From contig NZ_VFNH01000003.1 in the NCBI RefSeq assembly GCF_006715485.1, forward strand, positions 992,001-1,056,000: DNA of 64,000 nucleotides, in the 5' to 3' direction. The position numbers and the translations under genes are program-made. This DNA comes from Herbaspirillum sp. SJZ107 (lineage in GTDB: Bacteria > Pseudomonadota > Gammaproteobacteria > Burkholderiales > Burkholderiaceae_D). This document shows, piece by piece, positions 53,900 to 63,484 of this stretch (its first letter is position 1; every line of letters begins with the position of its first letter). The notes beneath the pieces are model-generated. The model ran no database searches, had not been told where the DNA came from, and saw only the letters and a list, made by a program, of their open reading frames with translations.

Positions 53900-55018
53900 T
53901 CACTGGCTTAATAGGGAACCGCTACGGAAGGGCGTGGCGCCGGCCAGCTTGCAGACCTGCATGCCGCGCAGCAGGTGGCGGTGCGCGGTAGAGGCGAACA
54001 GCAGCCCGCCGCGCTGCGCACGCAGCGTGGTGGTGGCGCCGCTGACCGGGTTGACGATGTCGGCGACCGCTTCGCCGGCCAGCACCTGGTCGCCCAGCGC
54101 CTTGAGGAACACCAGCACCCCCGACTGCGGCGCATATACAGGCTCGACGCCTTCGAGCGGGGTCGCCGCGCACAGGGCATCGGGTGCCGCCGCCGGCGGC
54201 AGGTCGAGCACGCCCTCGCGCGCCAGGTACTGCAGCAGCGCCTGCGCATCGCGCTCGGCGTAGTCGTAGCGCACGTCCATCTCGCCGCGCAGCTCCACCG
54301 TGATGGCAGCGCAGGCCGGTGGAATCGGGATCTCCGGACCGAAGTGGTCGGCCAGGTCCCACCACAGGCGGCTGCAGGCTTCGTCGAAGGGTTCGCCGCC
54401 GGAGGCGCCGGACAGCAGCAGGGCGCGCGCCCCGAGCAGGGCGGCCAGCGGCTCGGCGCGCGCGGCCAGCGCGGTGCCGGCGTACATGTGCAGCAGCGCT
54501 TCGTTGTCGCAGTGGAGGTCGAGCACGACGTCGGCGTCGATCGCCATCGACAGCAGCGTTTTCTTGAGGACCGCGGTGGCGCCGTTTGCATCCCAGCGGG
54601 CGACCGCGGCGCGTGCCTCGGCGCGGATGACGGCGACGTTCTGCGCCGCGTCGCTGCCCAGGCGGCCGGCCAGGGTGGCCGCCAGTTCGCCGGCGACGTG
54701 CAGGAAGTCGCGGTTGAAATTGATGCCGGTGCCGAGGTCGAAGCGCCCGAACGGCGTGCCCTGGATCAGCTGCGACAGGCCGATCGGGTTCGCGGCCGGT
54801 ACCAGGATCACCTCGCCGTGGATGCGCCCTTCGGCATCCAGCCGTTCGAGTTCGCGCCTCAGGACGTGGGCCACCAGCATGGCCGGCACCTCGTCGGCGT
54901 GCAGCGAGGCCTGGATGTACGCCTTTTTGCCGCGGCCGGGGTTGCCGTAATGGCAGGACGTCAACCGGTAGGCGGCGATGCCGGGTTCGTCTGCAATCGG
55001 ATGGGTTTGTATAGGCAT
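53900..55018 (-). CDS. M14-type succinylglutamate desuccinylase/aspartoacylase family protein
   Basis: This is a 372-residue zinc hydrolase. Zinc ligands are H40 and E43 (SLHADEVP) and H169 (VLDLHCDNEA). The catalytic Glu is E242 in ITVELRGEMDV. The N-terminal carboxypeptidase-like domain is followed by a lipoyl-like beta-barrel (about 295-365). The family removes acyl groups from amino acids or cuts amide bonds next to a carboxylate. It has no signal peptide, so it acts in the cytoplasm. In this locus a substrate such as beta-Asp-Arg, produced by the cyanophycinase, is an attractive but untested idea. It is divergent from the RpiR regulator. Confidence 0.85.
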   Translation of the reverse strand: MPIQTHPIADEPGIAAYRLTSCHYGNPGRGKKAYIQASLHADEVPAMLVAHVLRRELERLDAEGRIHGEVILVPAANPIGLSQLIQGTPFGRFDLGTGINFNRDFLHVAGELAATLAGRLGSDAAQNVAVIRAEARAAVARWDANGATAVLKKTLLSMAIDADVVLDLHCDNEALLHMYAGTALAARAEPLAALLGARALLLSGASGGEPFDEACSRLWWDLADHFGPEIPIPPACAAITVELRGEMDVRYDYAERDAQALLQYLAREGVLDLPPAAAPDALCAATPLEGVEPVYAPQSGVLVFLKALGDQVLAGEAVADIVNPVSGATTTLRAQRGGLLFASTAHRHLLRGMQVCKLAGATPFRSGSLLSQ

Positions 55019-55063
55019 GTTGCAGTCTCCGGACGCCGGTCGATGGCTTTGTTCGATCGATTA

Positions 55064-55079
55064 TGTATGAATTTTTACA
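55064..55079. promoter_or_regulatory. Candidate operator in the divergent control region
   Basis: TGTA-N8-TACA, AT-rich in the centre, sits in the 158-base region between the M14 gene (minus) and the RpiR regulator (plus). RpiR proteins typically bind palindromes of this kind next to their own gene. The rest of the region is AT-rich, and no other good palindrome was seen. Confidence 0.35.
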
Positions 55080-55176
55080 CAAGGTAAATCGATGAAGGAT
55101 TATTTTCAGAATCTTGTTGAGTTCTTGAATGCAACTAGATTAGAGTAAAAAAGCTAATTTTTCATCCAAGGCGACG

Positions 55177-56121
55177 ATGACCCCTGCTGCCTCCTCCAGC
55201 GCTGCCACGCCCGACATCGGCTTTGCCGAGTCCGGGCTCGGCCAGGCCCTGCGGCACATGCTGGCCGAGGGATCGGCGTCGAATCGCGCGATCGCCGACT
55301 ACCTGCTGCGCAACCAGGTGCGCGTGACCGCGCTCGGCGTCGAGGAACTGGCCGAGGCCTGCGCGGTGTCGACCGCCACCATCAGCCGCTTCGCGCGCGA
55401 CCTCGGTTTCAGGAACTACGCGGCGATGCGCGGCGCGGTGGCCGAGACGCTGCAATCGGTACTGCAGCCGGTCGAGAAGCTGCGCTCCACGATCGCACGC
55501 CGCGCCGTCCAATCCCCGGCACTGGAAAGCCTGGGCTATGCCGAGGCAGCCATCACCGCCACCAGCGCCGCGCTGGCCGGCGACCGGATCGACCGTATCG
55601 GCGCCATGCTCACCAAGGCGCGCGCGGTGTACGTGCTCGGCTTCGGCCTGTCCTCGTTCCTGGCGGGGGCGCTGGCGATGCATTTGCAGCCGTTCTGCCG
55701 CCATGTGATCGACGTCGCCGTCGGCGGCGGCACCGAGGTCGCCGCCAGCCACCTGGCCACCATCACCGCCAAGGACGTGCTGGTCGTGATCTCGCTGCCG
55801 CGCTACACGCTGGATGCGGTGTCGCTGACCCGCTTCGCGCGCGACAGCGGCGCCACCATCGTGTCCATCACCGATTCGCCCGCGTCCCCGCTGGCGGCGC
55901 TCGGACACCACGTGCTGTACGCGCACAGCACGCATCCGGTGCTGCCCAGCAGCTCGAGCGCTGCGCTGGCGGTCATCGAAGCGCTGGCGGTATCGCTGAT
56001 GACTTCCAATAAAGCCAATGTCGCCAAGGCGGCGCGCCATACCGGGGCGATTGCCGCCTACCTGGTTGGCGAACACCAGATCCGCAGCACCCATAAACGC
56101 GCCACCAACAAAAAATCCTGA
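55177..56121 (+). CDS. MurR/RpiR family transcriptional regulator
   Basis: This is a 314-residue regulator. An N-terminal RpiR helix-turn-helix (about 20-95, with EELAEACAVSTATISRFARD) is followed by a SIS domain (about 140-270, with VYVLGFGLSSFLAG and VVISLPRYTLDAVSLTRFAR). SIS domains usually sense phosphosugars, but RpiR members also control amino acid and peptide catabolism. It starts the plus-strand operon with the TonB receptor (29 bases downstream) and cyanophycinase, and faces the M14-YfcC operon. It is the natural local regulator of both. Confidence 0.9.
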   Translation: MTPAASSSAATPDIGFAESGLGQALRHMLAEGSASNRAIADYLLRNQVRVTALGVEELAEACAVSTATISRFARDLGFRNYAAMRGAVAETLQSVLQPVEKLRSTIARRAVQSPALESLGYAEAAITATSAALAGDRIDRIGAMLTKARAVYVLGFGLSSFLAGALAMHLQPFCRHVIDVAVGGGTEVAASHLATITAKDVLVVISLPRYTLDAVSLTRFARDSGATIVSITDSPASPLAALGHHVLYAHSTHPVLPSSSSAALAVIEALAVSLMTSNKANVAKAARHTGAIAAYLVGEHQIRSTHKRATNKKS

Positions 56122-56150
56122 GTCACCCACCGAGAGAGGGAGCATTGCAT

Positions 56151-58877
56151 ATGAAGCAGATGTCGAAGACCGTCCTGGCGTCGGCCGTGGCCGCCGCGCT
56201 GGGCCTGATGGGCCAGTCCGCCTGGGCGCAGGAAGCACCGAAAATGCAGCGCGTCGAGATCACCGGCTCGTCGATCAAGCGCATCGACAGCGAGACCGCG
56301 CTGCCCGTGCAGCTGATCACGCGCGAGGACATCGACAAGATGGGCGCCACCACCGCCGCCGAACTGGTCAAGAACATCAGCGCCAACACCGCGCCGCTGA
56401 CCGACGGCCCGAGCATCTCGGACAGCACTTCCGGCCAGCGCGGCTTCAACGGCGCCAACATGCGCGGCATCGGCGTGTCGTCGACGCTGATCCTGCTGAA
56501 CGGCCGCCGCCTGGCCAACTTCGCGTCGCCCGGCGACAACGCCGGCGTCGACCTGAACAACATCCCGGCCGGCGCGATCCAGCGCGTCGAGGTGCTGAAG
56601 GACGGCGCCTCCGCGATCTACGGCACCGACGCCATCGGCGGCGTGATCAACTTCATCACGCGCAAGGATTACACCGGCGTGGACGTGGCCGCCTCCGCCG
56701 CCGGGACCGAGCAGGGCGGCGCCGGCAAGCGCACCGCCAGCATCAGCGCCGGCACCGGCAGCCTGACGGACGACCGCTTCAACGTGTTCGGCGTGCTCGA
56801 CGTGCAGCAGCTGGATCGCATGCGCTCCAGCCAGCGCAGCTTCATCCGCGACCGTCCGCTGGCCACCACGCTGCCGGCGCAGATGTCGAGCAACACCTTC
56901 CCGGCGAATATCGACATCTCGGCCGCCCAGCGCAATGCCCTGATCGGCGCCGGCCTGCTGCCCGCCGGCAGCCGGGTCAGCCGGGTCAACCCGAGCGCAC
57001 CGGACTGCAACCCGCCCGCCACCGTGTATGCCGAAAAGGGACCGGGCGGCGCGGCCGGCTGCAGCTACGACTACATGGAAGACACCGAGATCTATCCGGA
57101 GTCGCGCAAGATCGGCTTCATCGGCCGCGCCACCTTCCAGCTGGATCCGGACAACCAGCTGTTCGCGGAACTGGTGCAGACCCAGGCCCGCACCAAGTAT
57201 GTGCTGTCGCCGAATCCGGTCCGCATCCGCAACCTGCCGGTCAGCATCCTGCCGACGGCCTACCGCAACGCGCTGACCGGTCCCGGCCTGCCCGATACCT
57301 TCAGCGGCATCCGCTACCGCATGGCCGAAGCCGGCAACCGCAGCAACGAAGTGACCAGCACCGGCCAGCGCCTGGTGCTGGGCGCCAGCGGCACCCTGCG
57401 GGGCTGGGACTACGACGTCGCCGTGTCGCGCGCCGAGAACCGCGCCAACGACAAGTACGTGAACGGCTACGTCCTGTACGACCAGTTCGACGCGGCAGTG
57501 CGCAACGGCACCGTCAATCCGTTTGCGCCGTCGTCGCAGGCCGGCCAGGACCTGATCGACGGCATCCGCATCAACGACGAGGCGCGCAAGGCCAAGGGCG
57601 TGTCGACTTCGCTCGACGGCAAGATGTCGCGCTCCTTGACGACGCTGGCCGGCGGCGACCTGGCACTGGCCGTCGGCGGCGAGCTGCGCCACGAGCGCCA
57701 GCAGTTCAATCCGTCGGACCTGCTCCGTTCGAACAACATCGCCGGCGACCGCGACAGCACGCTGGCACCGGGCCAGCTGGCCGACGTCGAGACGCTCGAC
57801 GATGCGCGCAAGGTGGCCTCGGTGTTCACCGAGGTGATCGCACCGCTGACCAAGGAACTCGAGATGCAGTTCGCGCTGCGCTACGACCACTACAGCGAAG
57901 TCGGCAACACGACCAACCCGAAGATCGGGGTACGCTGGCAGCCGACCAAGTCGCTGCTGCTGCGCGGCTCGGCCGGCACCGGCTTCCGCGCGCCTTCGCT
58001 GTCCGACCTGAAGCGCCCGACCATCTTCGGCACCTCGGCCGGCATCCTGACCGACCCGCAGTGCGTGCGCCAGGAAGGCAGCATCGACACTTGCACCGAC
58101 CAGTGGAACGTCGAGCGCCGCTCGAACCCGGATCTGAAGCCGGAGAAATCGCGCCAGTTCACGCTCGGCGCCGTGGTCGAACTGGACAAGCGCACCAATT
58201 TCTCGATCGACTACTGGAACATCGAGAAGAAGGACGTGATCAGCACGCTGGGCGAGCAGGTCATCATCGAGAATCCCGACGCCTACAACGGCAAGTACAT
58301 CCAGCGCGACGAAGACGGTTTCATTTCCAACATCCTGCTGATGAAGGAAAACCAGGGCCGCCTGAAGACGTCCGGCATCGACCTCGGCGCCGACTGGCAC
58401 AGCGAGCGCGGCGCCTGGGGACGGCTCGGCCTCAGCCTGTCCGGCACCTACATCCTGCGCTATGATCGCCAGTTCGGTCCGGACGAACCCTACCGCACCA
58501 ACCTCGGCGTGTTCCTGAACGACCAGGTGATCCAGCGCTGGCGCCACCGCATCAGCCTGGATTGGGATGCGGGTCCCTACAGCCTGACCCTGGCGAACCA
58601 GTACTCGTCCGGCTACACCGACCAGAACACGACCTACGACCCGTACACCGACGCGCTGCTGCCGCCGAACCACGTGAAGTCGTACTCGCTGTGGGACCTG
58701 ACCGGCAGCTGGGCGATCAATAAACAGTTGAAGCTGCGCGCCGGCGTGCTGAACCTGCTGAACACCGATCCGCCGTTCTCGAACCAGGCATATTTCTTCC
58801 TGGCCGGGTACGACCCGAGCTACACCGATCCGCGCGGCCGCAGCGCCTTCGTGAGCGTGAACTACTCGTTCAAGTGA
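56151..58877 (+). CDS. TonB-dependent outer-membrane receptor of the cyanophycinase locus
   Basis: This is a 908-residue receptor with a signal peptide ending SAWAQEA, a TonB-box-like VEITGS at about 35, and a plug domain to about 180 (GAIQRVEVLKDGASAIYGTD). The large barrel ends in Phe-Lys (VSVNYSFK); the usual terminal Phe is at -1. It is of the CarA/oligopeptide-saccharide receptor type rather than a siderophore type. GAGAGAGGGAG precedes ATG 56151. Cyanophycinase starts ten bases after its stop, so the pair is coexpressed. The ligand is inferred to be an Asp/Arg polymer fragment. Confidence 0.9.
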   Translation: MKQMSKTVLASAVAAALGLMGQSAWAQEAPKMQRVEITGSSIKRIDSETALPVQLITREDIDKMGATTAAELVKNISANTAPLTDGPSISDSTSGQRGFNGANMRGIGVSSTLILLNGRRLANFASPGDNAGVDLNNIPAGAIQRVEVLKDGASAIYGTDAIGGVINFITRKDYTGVDVAASAAGTEQGGAGKRTASISAGTGSLTDDRFNVFGVLDVQQLDRMRSSQRSFIRDRPLATTLPAQMSSNTFPANIDISAAQRNALIGAGLLPAGSRVSRVNPSAPDCNPPATVYAEKGPGGAAGCSYDYMEDTEIYPESRKIGFIGRATFQLDPDNQLFAELVQTQARTKYVLSPNPVRIRNLPVSILPTAYRNALTGPGLPDTFSGIRYRMAEAGNRSNEVTSTGQRLVLGASGTLRGWDYDVAVSRAENRANDKYVNGYVLYDQFDAAVRNGTVNPFAPSSQAGQDLIDGIRINDEARKAKGVSTSLDGKMSRSLTTLAGGDLALAVGGELRHERQQFNPSDLLRSNNIAGDRDSTLAPGQLADVETLDDARKVASVFTEVIAPLTKELEMQFALRYDHYSEVGNTTNPKIGVRWQPTKSLLLRGSAGTGFRAPSLSDLKRPTIFGTSAGILTDPQCVRQEGSIDTCTDQWNVERRSNPDLKPEKSRQFTLGAVVELDKRTNFSIDYWNIEKKDVISTLGEQVIIENPDAYNGKYIQRDEDGFISNILLMKENQGRLKTSGIDLGADWHSERGAWGRLGLSLSGTYILRYDRQFGPDEPYRTNLGVFLNDQVIQRWRHRISLDWDAGPYSLTLANQYSSGYTDQNTTYDPYTDALLPPNHVKSYSLWDLTGSWAINKQLKLRAGVLNLLNTDPPFSNQAYFFLAGYDPSYTDPRGRSAFVSVNYSFK

Positions 58878-58887
58878 TGGGCCGCCC

Positions 58888-60114
58888 ATGTTGAAGCGAC
58901 TGTGTTGTGCGGTGGCGCTGGCGCTGGCCGGCGCTGCGGTGACCGGCGCGGCGGCTGCCGAGGCGCCCAAGGGATCACTGGTCATCATCGGCGGCGGCCT
59001 GCAGGCCGACAATGCCGCGGTGTGGCAAAAGATCGTCGCGCTGGCGGGCGGCAAGGGCGCGCGCATCGCGGTGCTGGCGACGGCGGCCGGCAATCCCGAA
59101 CGCGAAGGGCAGCTCACCGTAACCAACCTGAACCGCCAGGGCGCGCAAGCCTTCGTGGTGCCGATCGCGCCGCGCCTGCCAGGGCGCGACGTGCGCAAGG
59201 ATGCCGACGATCCGGCGCTGGCACGCGCGCTGGCGGATGCCGGCGGCGTGTTCTTCACCGGCGGCGACCAGGCCCGCATCACCGCCGCGCTGCGCCACCC
59301 CGACGGCAGCAACACCGCCGTGCTGGACGCGCTGTGGAAGCTGTACCGGCGCGGCGGCGTCATCGCCGGCACCAGCGCCGGCGCCGCCATCATGAGCAGC
59401 ACCATGTTCTACGATCCGCCGGCCGAGGTGCTGCCAGTGCTGAAGAACGGTGTGGTGGACGGCAAGGACGTGGCGCCGGGCCTGGGCTTCATCGGCGACG
59501 ACGTCTTCGTCGACCAGCACCTGCTGGTGCGCGGCCGCTTTGCGCGCATGCTGCCGGCGATGCTGGCCAAGCATTATGTGCTGGGACTGGGGATCGACGA
59601 GAACACCGCCGCCGTGATCGGGCCGGGACGCGACGTCACCATGATCGGCTACCGCGGCGCCATCGTGCTCGAGCTGGCGCAGGCCACCAGCGACAAGACG
59701 CAGCCCGGCTTCAACCTGGCCAACGCGCGCATCAGCTACCTGGACAGCGGCGACCGTTTCAATCTGGCCACCCGCACCTTTTATCCAGGACCGGGCAAGG
59801 AGCGCATCAACGAAGCGGTGCCCGAGCACCGCCCGCCGATTTTTTACACGGATATCCTGGGTAACACCACGGTGGTGAATCTGCTGGAGAAGCTGGTCGA
59901 CAGCGACCAGCAGCGCGCGGTCGGCGTGGCCTTCGATGCGCCCGGCAGCCCGATGGCCGAGCGTGGGTTCGAGTTCACGTTCACGCGGATGCCGGACAGC
60001 GGCGAGTTTGCCACCAACCGCGAGGATGCGTTTTCGATTTACCGGATTCGGATGGATGTGCGGCCGGTGAGGGTGCGGCAGCCGTTTTATACGGTGGAGC
60101 AGGCAGCTCAATAG
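58888..60114 (+). CDS. Secreted cyanophycinase (peptidase S51 family)
   Basis: This is a 408-residue S51 peptidase with a Sec signal peptide (to about residue 25, AAAAEA). Core motifs are the start of the Rossmann-like fold (GSLVIIGGGLQ), FTGGDQARI, the nucleophile Ser163 in AGTSAGAA, and the cyanophycinase block VDQHLLVRGRFARML containing the catalytic-site His. Cyanophycinases cut the Asp backbone of multi-L-arginyl-poly-L-aspartate to beta-Asp-Arg dipeptides. Export fits a CphE-like enzyme acting on foreign polymer. A C-terminal extension of about 110 residues exceeds the intracellular CphB length. It is directly downstream of a TonB receptor. Confidence 0.88.
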   Translation: MLKRLCCAVALALAGAAVTGAAAAEAPKGSLVIIGGGLQADNAAVWQKIVALAGGKGARIAVLATAAGNPEREGQLTVTNLNRQGAQAFVVPIAPRLPGRDVRKDADDPALARALADAGGVFFTGGDQARITAALRHPDGSNTAVLDALWKLYRRGGVIAGTSAGAAIMSSTMFYDPPAEVLPVLKNGVVDGKDVAPGLGFIGDDVFVDQHLLVRGRFARMLPAMLAKHYVLGLGIDENTAAVIGPGRDVTMIGYRGAIVLELAQATSDKTQPGFNLANARISYLDSGDRFNLATRTFYPGPGKERINEAVPEHRPPIFYTDILGNTTVVNLLEKLVDSDQQRAVGVAFDAPGSPMAERGFEFTFTRMPDSGEFATNREDAFSIYRIRMDVRPVRVRQPFYTVEQAAQ

Positions 60115-60200
60115 CCGTCGCCCCTGCGAAGGCAGGGGCCCAAGTTATACGCGTTTCGACGGCGCATCGAACTTGGGCCCCTGCCTGCGCAGGGGCGACG
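60115..60200. repeat. REP/BIME-like palindromic element, copy 3
   Basis: Left arm CGTCGCCCCTGCGAAGGCAG begins directly after the cyanophycinase stop. The right arm CCCCTGCCTGCGCAGGGGCG ends at 60200, and the arms flank GCCCAAGTT...AACTTGGGC. It is the most complete of the three copies. It lies between convergent genes (cyanophycinase and uvrA). Confidence 0.85.
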
Positions 60201-60240
60201 TATTGTGGTGACTACGGTGATACAGCCACCATGCTGATAT

Positions 60241-63090
60241 TTACTGCTTAAGCAACGGCTTCAGGTACTTGCCAGTCACACTCTCCGGATTCTCCGCCAC
60301 CTCCTCCGGCGTACCATGCGCCACGATCGTACCGCCGCCGGCACCGCCTTCCGGTCCCAGGTCGACGATCCAGTCCGCGGTCTTGATCACGTCCAGGTTG
60401 TGCTCGATGATGACGAGCGTGTTGCCCTGGTCGCGCAGGCGGTGGATCACCTTCAGCAGCAGGTCGATGTCGGCGAAGTGCAGGCCGGTGGTCGGCTCGT
60501 CCAGGATGTACAGCGTACGCCCGGTATCGCGCTTCGACAGTTCCAGCGACAGTTTGACGCGCTGCGCCTCGCCGCCCGACAGCGTGGTCGCGCTCTGGCC
60601 CAGCTTGATGTAGCCCAGGCCCACGTCCAGCAGCGTGTGCAGCTTGCGCGCGATGACCGGCACCGGCTTGAAGAACTCGTGCGCATCCTCGACCGTCATG
60701 TCCAGCACTTCGGTGATGCTCTTGCCCTTGTACTGGACTTCCAGCGTCTCGCGGTTGTAGCGCTTGCCGTGGCAGACGTCGCACGGCACGTACACGTCCG
60801 GCAGGAAGTGCATCTCGACCTTGATCACGCCATCGCCCTGGCAGGCTTCGCAGCGGCCGCCCTTGACGTTGAACGAGAAACGGCCGGCGCTGTAGCCACG
60901 TTCCTTGGCGGTCGGCACCGTCGCGAACAGGTCGCGGATCGGAGTAAACACGCCGGTGTAGGTGGCCGGGTTCGAGCGCGGGGTGCGGCCGATCGGCGCC
61001 TGGTCGACCGAGATCACCTTGTCGAAGTGCTCGAGGCCGTGGATCGCGTCGTGCGGCGCCGGCTCGGTCTGCGAACCGTACAGGTGGCGCGACAGGGCCG
61101 GGTACAGCGTGTCGTTTACCAGCGTCGATTTACCGGAACCCGAGACGCCGGTCACGCAGGTCATCAGGCCGACCGGCAGCTCCAGCGACACGTTCTTCAG
61201 GTTGTTCCCGGTGGCGCCGGTGATCACCATCTGGCGCTCCGGATCGGCCACGGTACGCTTCTTCGGCACGTGGATCTTCTTCTTGCCGGACAGGTAAGCC
61301 GCGGTCAGCGACTCCTTGTTCTTCATGATGTCCTTGAGCGAACCCTCGGCAATCACGGCGCCGCCGTGCACGCCGGCGCCCGGACCCATGTCGACGATGT
61401 AGTCGGCGGTACGGATCGCATCCTCGTCGTGCTCGACCACCAGCACGCTGTTGCCGATGTCGCGCAGGTGCTTCAGGGTCGCGATCAGGCGGTCGTTGTC
61501 GCGCTGGTGCAGGCCGATCGACGGCTCGTCCAGCACGTACATCACGCCGGTCAGGCCGGAACCGATCTGCGAGGCCAGGCGGATACGCTGCGCCTCGCCG
61601 CCCGACAGGGTGTCGGCGCTGCGGTCGAGCGACAGGTAATCCAGGCCGACGTCGTTCAGGAATTTCAGGCGCGCCACGATTTCCTTGATCACGCGCTCGG
61701 CGATGTCCTTCTTGGCGCCCGTCAGTTCGAGGCCGTCGAAGTACTTCAGGCAGTCGCGCAGCGGGGTCTTGGCGACCTCGTAGATCGCGCGCTGCTGTTC
61801 GCCGTTGCCGATCTTGACGTAACGCGCTTCGGTACGCAGGCGCGCGCCGTTGCAGGTCGGGCATTCCTTCTCGTTGATGAACTTCGCCAGCTCTTCCTTG
61901 ACCGCCATCGAATCGGTCTCGCGGTAGCGGCGCTGCAGGTTGTTCACCACGCCTTCGAAGGTGTGCTCGCGGATCACGGTGCGGCCACGCTCGTTGACGT
62001 AGGCGAACGGCACCGCGGTCTTGCCGGAACCGAACAGCACGGCATCCTGGGCCGTCTTCGGCAGCTGCTCGAACGGTTTATCCAGGTCGAAGCCGTAGTG
62101 CTGCGACAGGCTGGTCAGCATCTGGAAGTAGAACTGGTTGCGGCGGTCCCAGCCCTTGACGGCGCCGGACGCCAGCGACAGGTTCGGGAAGGCCACGATG
62201 CGCTTCGGATCGAAGAACTCGATGTGGCCCAGGCCATCGCATTCCTGGCAGGCGCCCATCGGGTTATTGAAGGAGAACAGGCGCGGCTCCAGCTCCTGCA
62301 GCGAATAGCCGCAGACGTTGCAGGCGAACTTGTTCGAGAAGATGTGCTCCTTCTCGGTATCCATTTCGTAGGCCACGGCGCGGCCGTCGGCGATGCGCAG
62401 CGCGGTCTCGAAGGACTCGGCCAGGCGCTGCTTGATCTCGTCATTCACCTTGATGCGGTCGATGACGACGTCGATCGTGTGCTTTTCGGTCTTCTTCAGC
62501 TTGGGCAGGTCGTCGATCTCGTAGATCTTGGCCGTGCCGGTGCCGCTCTGGATGCGGAAGCGCACGAAGCCCTGGGCCTGCATCGCCTGGAACAGGTCGC
62601 CGTGCTCGCCCTTGCGGTTGGCCACGACCGGCGCCAGGATCATCAGCTTGGTCCCCTCCGGCATGGCCAGCACGGCATCGACCATCTGCGATACGGTCTG
62701 CGCGGCCAGCGGCTCGTGCGAGTGGTCCGGGCAGTAGGGCGTGCCGACGCGCGCGTACAGCAGGCGCAGGTAATCGTGGATCTCGGTGACGGTGCCGACG
62801 GTCGAGCGCGGATTGTGCGAGGTCGCCTTCTGCTCGATCGAGATCGCGGGCGACAGGCCCTCGATCAGGTCGACGTCCGGCTTTTCCATCAGCTGCAGGA
62901 ACTGGCGTGCGTAGGCCGACAGCGATTCGACATAGCGGCGCTGGCCCTCGGCGTACAGCGTGTCGAACGCGAGCGAGGACTTGCCGGAACCCGACAGGCC
63001 GGTGATCACGATCAGCTTGTTGCGCGGCAGATCGAGGTTGATGTTCTTGAGATTGTGCGTGCGGGCGCCGCGGATTCGGATTTCTTCCAT
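60241..63090 (-). CDS. uvrA: Excinuclease ABC subunit A
   Basis: This is a 949-residue UvrA, the damage-recognition ATPase of nucleotide excision repair. It contains two ABC modules: Walker A GLSGSGKSS at 31-39 and GVSGSGKST at about 647. Zinc modules include CNVCGYSLQELEPRLFSFNN and CEACQGDG...CDVCHGKRYN. Both LSGGE signatures are present. ATG 63090 begins the conserved MEEIRIRGARTHNLK; the frame open to 63258 adds a non-conserved stretch. No LexA box was found upstream, so SOS control is not supported here. Confidence 0.97.
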   Translation of the reverse strand: MEEIRIRGARTHNLKNINLDLPRNKLIVITGLSGSGKSSLAFDTLYAEGQRRYVESLSAYARQFLQLMEKPDVDLIEGLSPAISIEQKATSHNPRSTVGTVTEIHDYLRLLYARVGTPYCPDHSHEPLAAQTVSQMVDAVLAMPEGTKLMILAPVVANRKGEHGDLFQAMQAQGFVRFRIQSGTGTAKIYEIDDLPKLKKTEKHTIDVVIDRIKVNDEIKQRLAESFETALRIADGRAVAYEMDTEKEHIFSNKFACNVCGYSLQELEPRLFSFNNPMGACQECDGLGHIEFFDPKRIVAFPNLSLASGAVKGWDRRNQFYFQMLTSLSQHYGFDLDKPFEQLPKTAQDAVLFGSGKTAVPFAYVNERGRTVIREHTFEGVVNNLQRRYRETDSMAVKEELAKFINEKECPTCNGARLRTEARYVKIGNGEQQRAIYEVAKTPLRDCLKYFDGLELTGAKKDIAERVIKEIVARLKFLNDVGLDYLSLDRSADTLSGGEAQRIRLASQIGSGLTGVMYVLDEPSIGLHQRDNDRLIATLKHLRDIGNSVLVVEHDEDAIRTADYIVDMGPGAGVHGGAVIAEGSLKDIMKNKESLTAAYLSGKKKIHVPKKRTVADPERQMVITGATGNNLKNVSLELPVGLMTCVTGVSGSGKSTLVNDTLYPALSRHLYGSQTEPAPHDAIHGLEHFDKVISVDQAPIGRTPRSNPATYTGVFTPIRDLFATVPTAKERGYSAGRFSFNVKGGRCEACQGDGVIKVEMHFLPDVYVPCDVCHGKRYNRETLEVQYKGKSITEVLDMTVEDAHEFFKPVPVIARKLHTLLDVGLGYIKLGQSATTLSGGEAQRVKLSLELSKRDTGRTLYILDEPTTGLHFADIDLLLKVIHRLRDQGNTLVIIEHNLDVIKTADWIVDLGPEGGAGGGTIVAHGTPEEVAENPESVTGKYLKPLLKQ

Positions 63091-63484
63091 TAGCTTGTTT
63101 TGAAGCCTTTCACATGGTTTGAGGGCCGGCGCACGAGACTGTCGCGGTGGGCGGGCCAATCGGGGAGAACCGTTAACTATAGCCGGTTTCATTCTTGCCC
63201 GTACGTGCCGCTGAAGCGCTCGTGCCAGCGTGAATATCCTTGCATGGCAGTCTTGCAAGCAGACGCAACGGATTCCACAGGGACCGCATCTATGTGGGCT
63301 GTTTCAAGCGCTCTTCAATGACAAAGCGATCAAAATCTGAAAATAAATTTGTGGTGCATGGATGGCGATTCATCAAAAGTATGAATTTCTTAATGACTTT
63401 TGGTATCTGAGGCTATGGAATTGAGAGGCGTGGCGGACGGTGGAATACTTCCCGCCCTTTCATACTTCATTCCTGGCTTCAATC
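63091..63484. other. Divergent intergenic region between uvrA and a lipoprotein gene
   Basis: These 394 bases must carry the uvrA promoter (minus) and that of the downstream gene (plus). I searched for CTG-N10-CAG and found none. AT content rises after 63330. No gene, repeat or clear promoter pair is supported. Confidence 0.4.

Noticed and set aside
63091..63300. LexA box upstream of uvrA
   Set aside because: I looked for CTG-N10-CAG or close variants. The nearest candidates have wrong spacing (for example CTG-N12-CAG near 63210).
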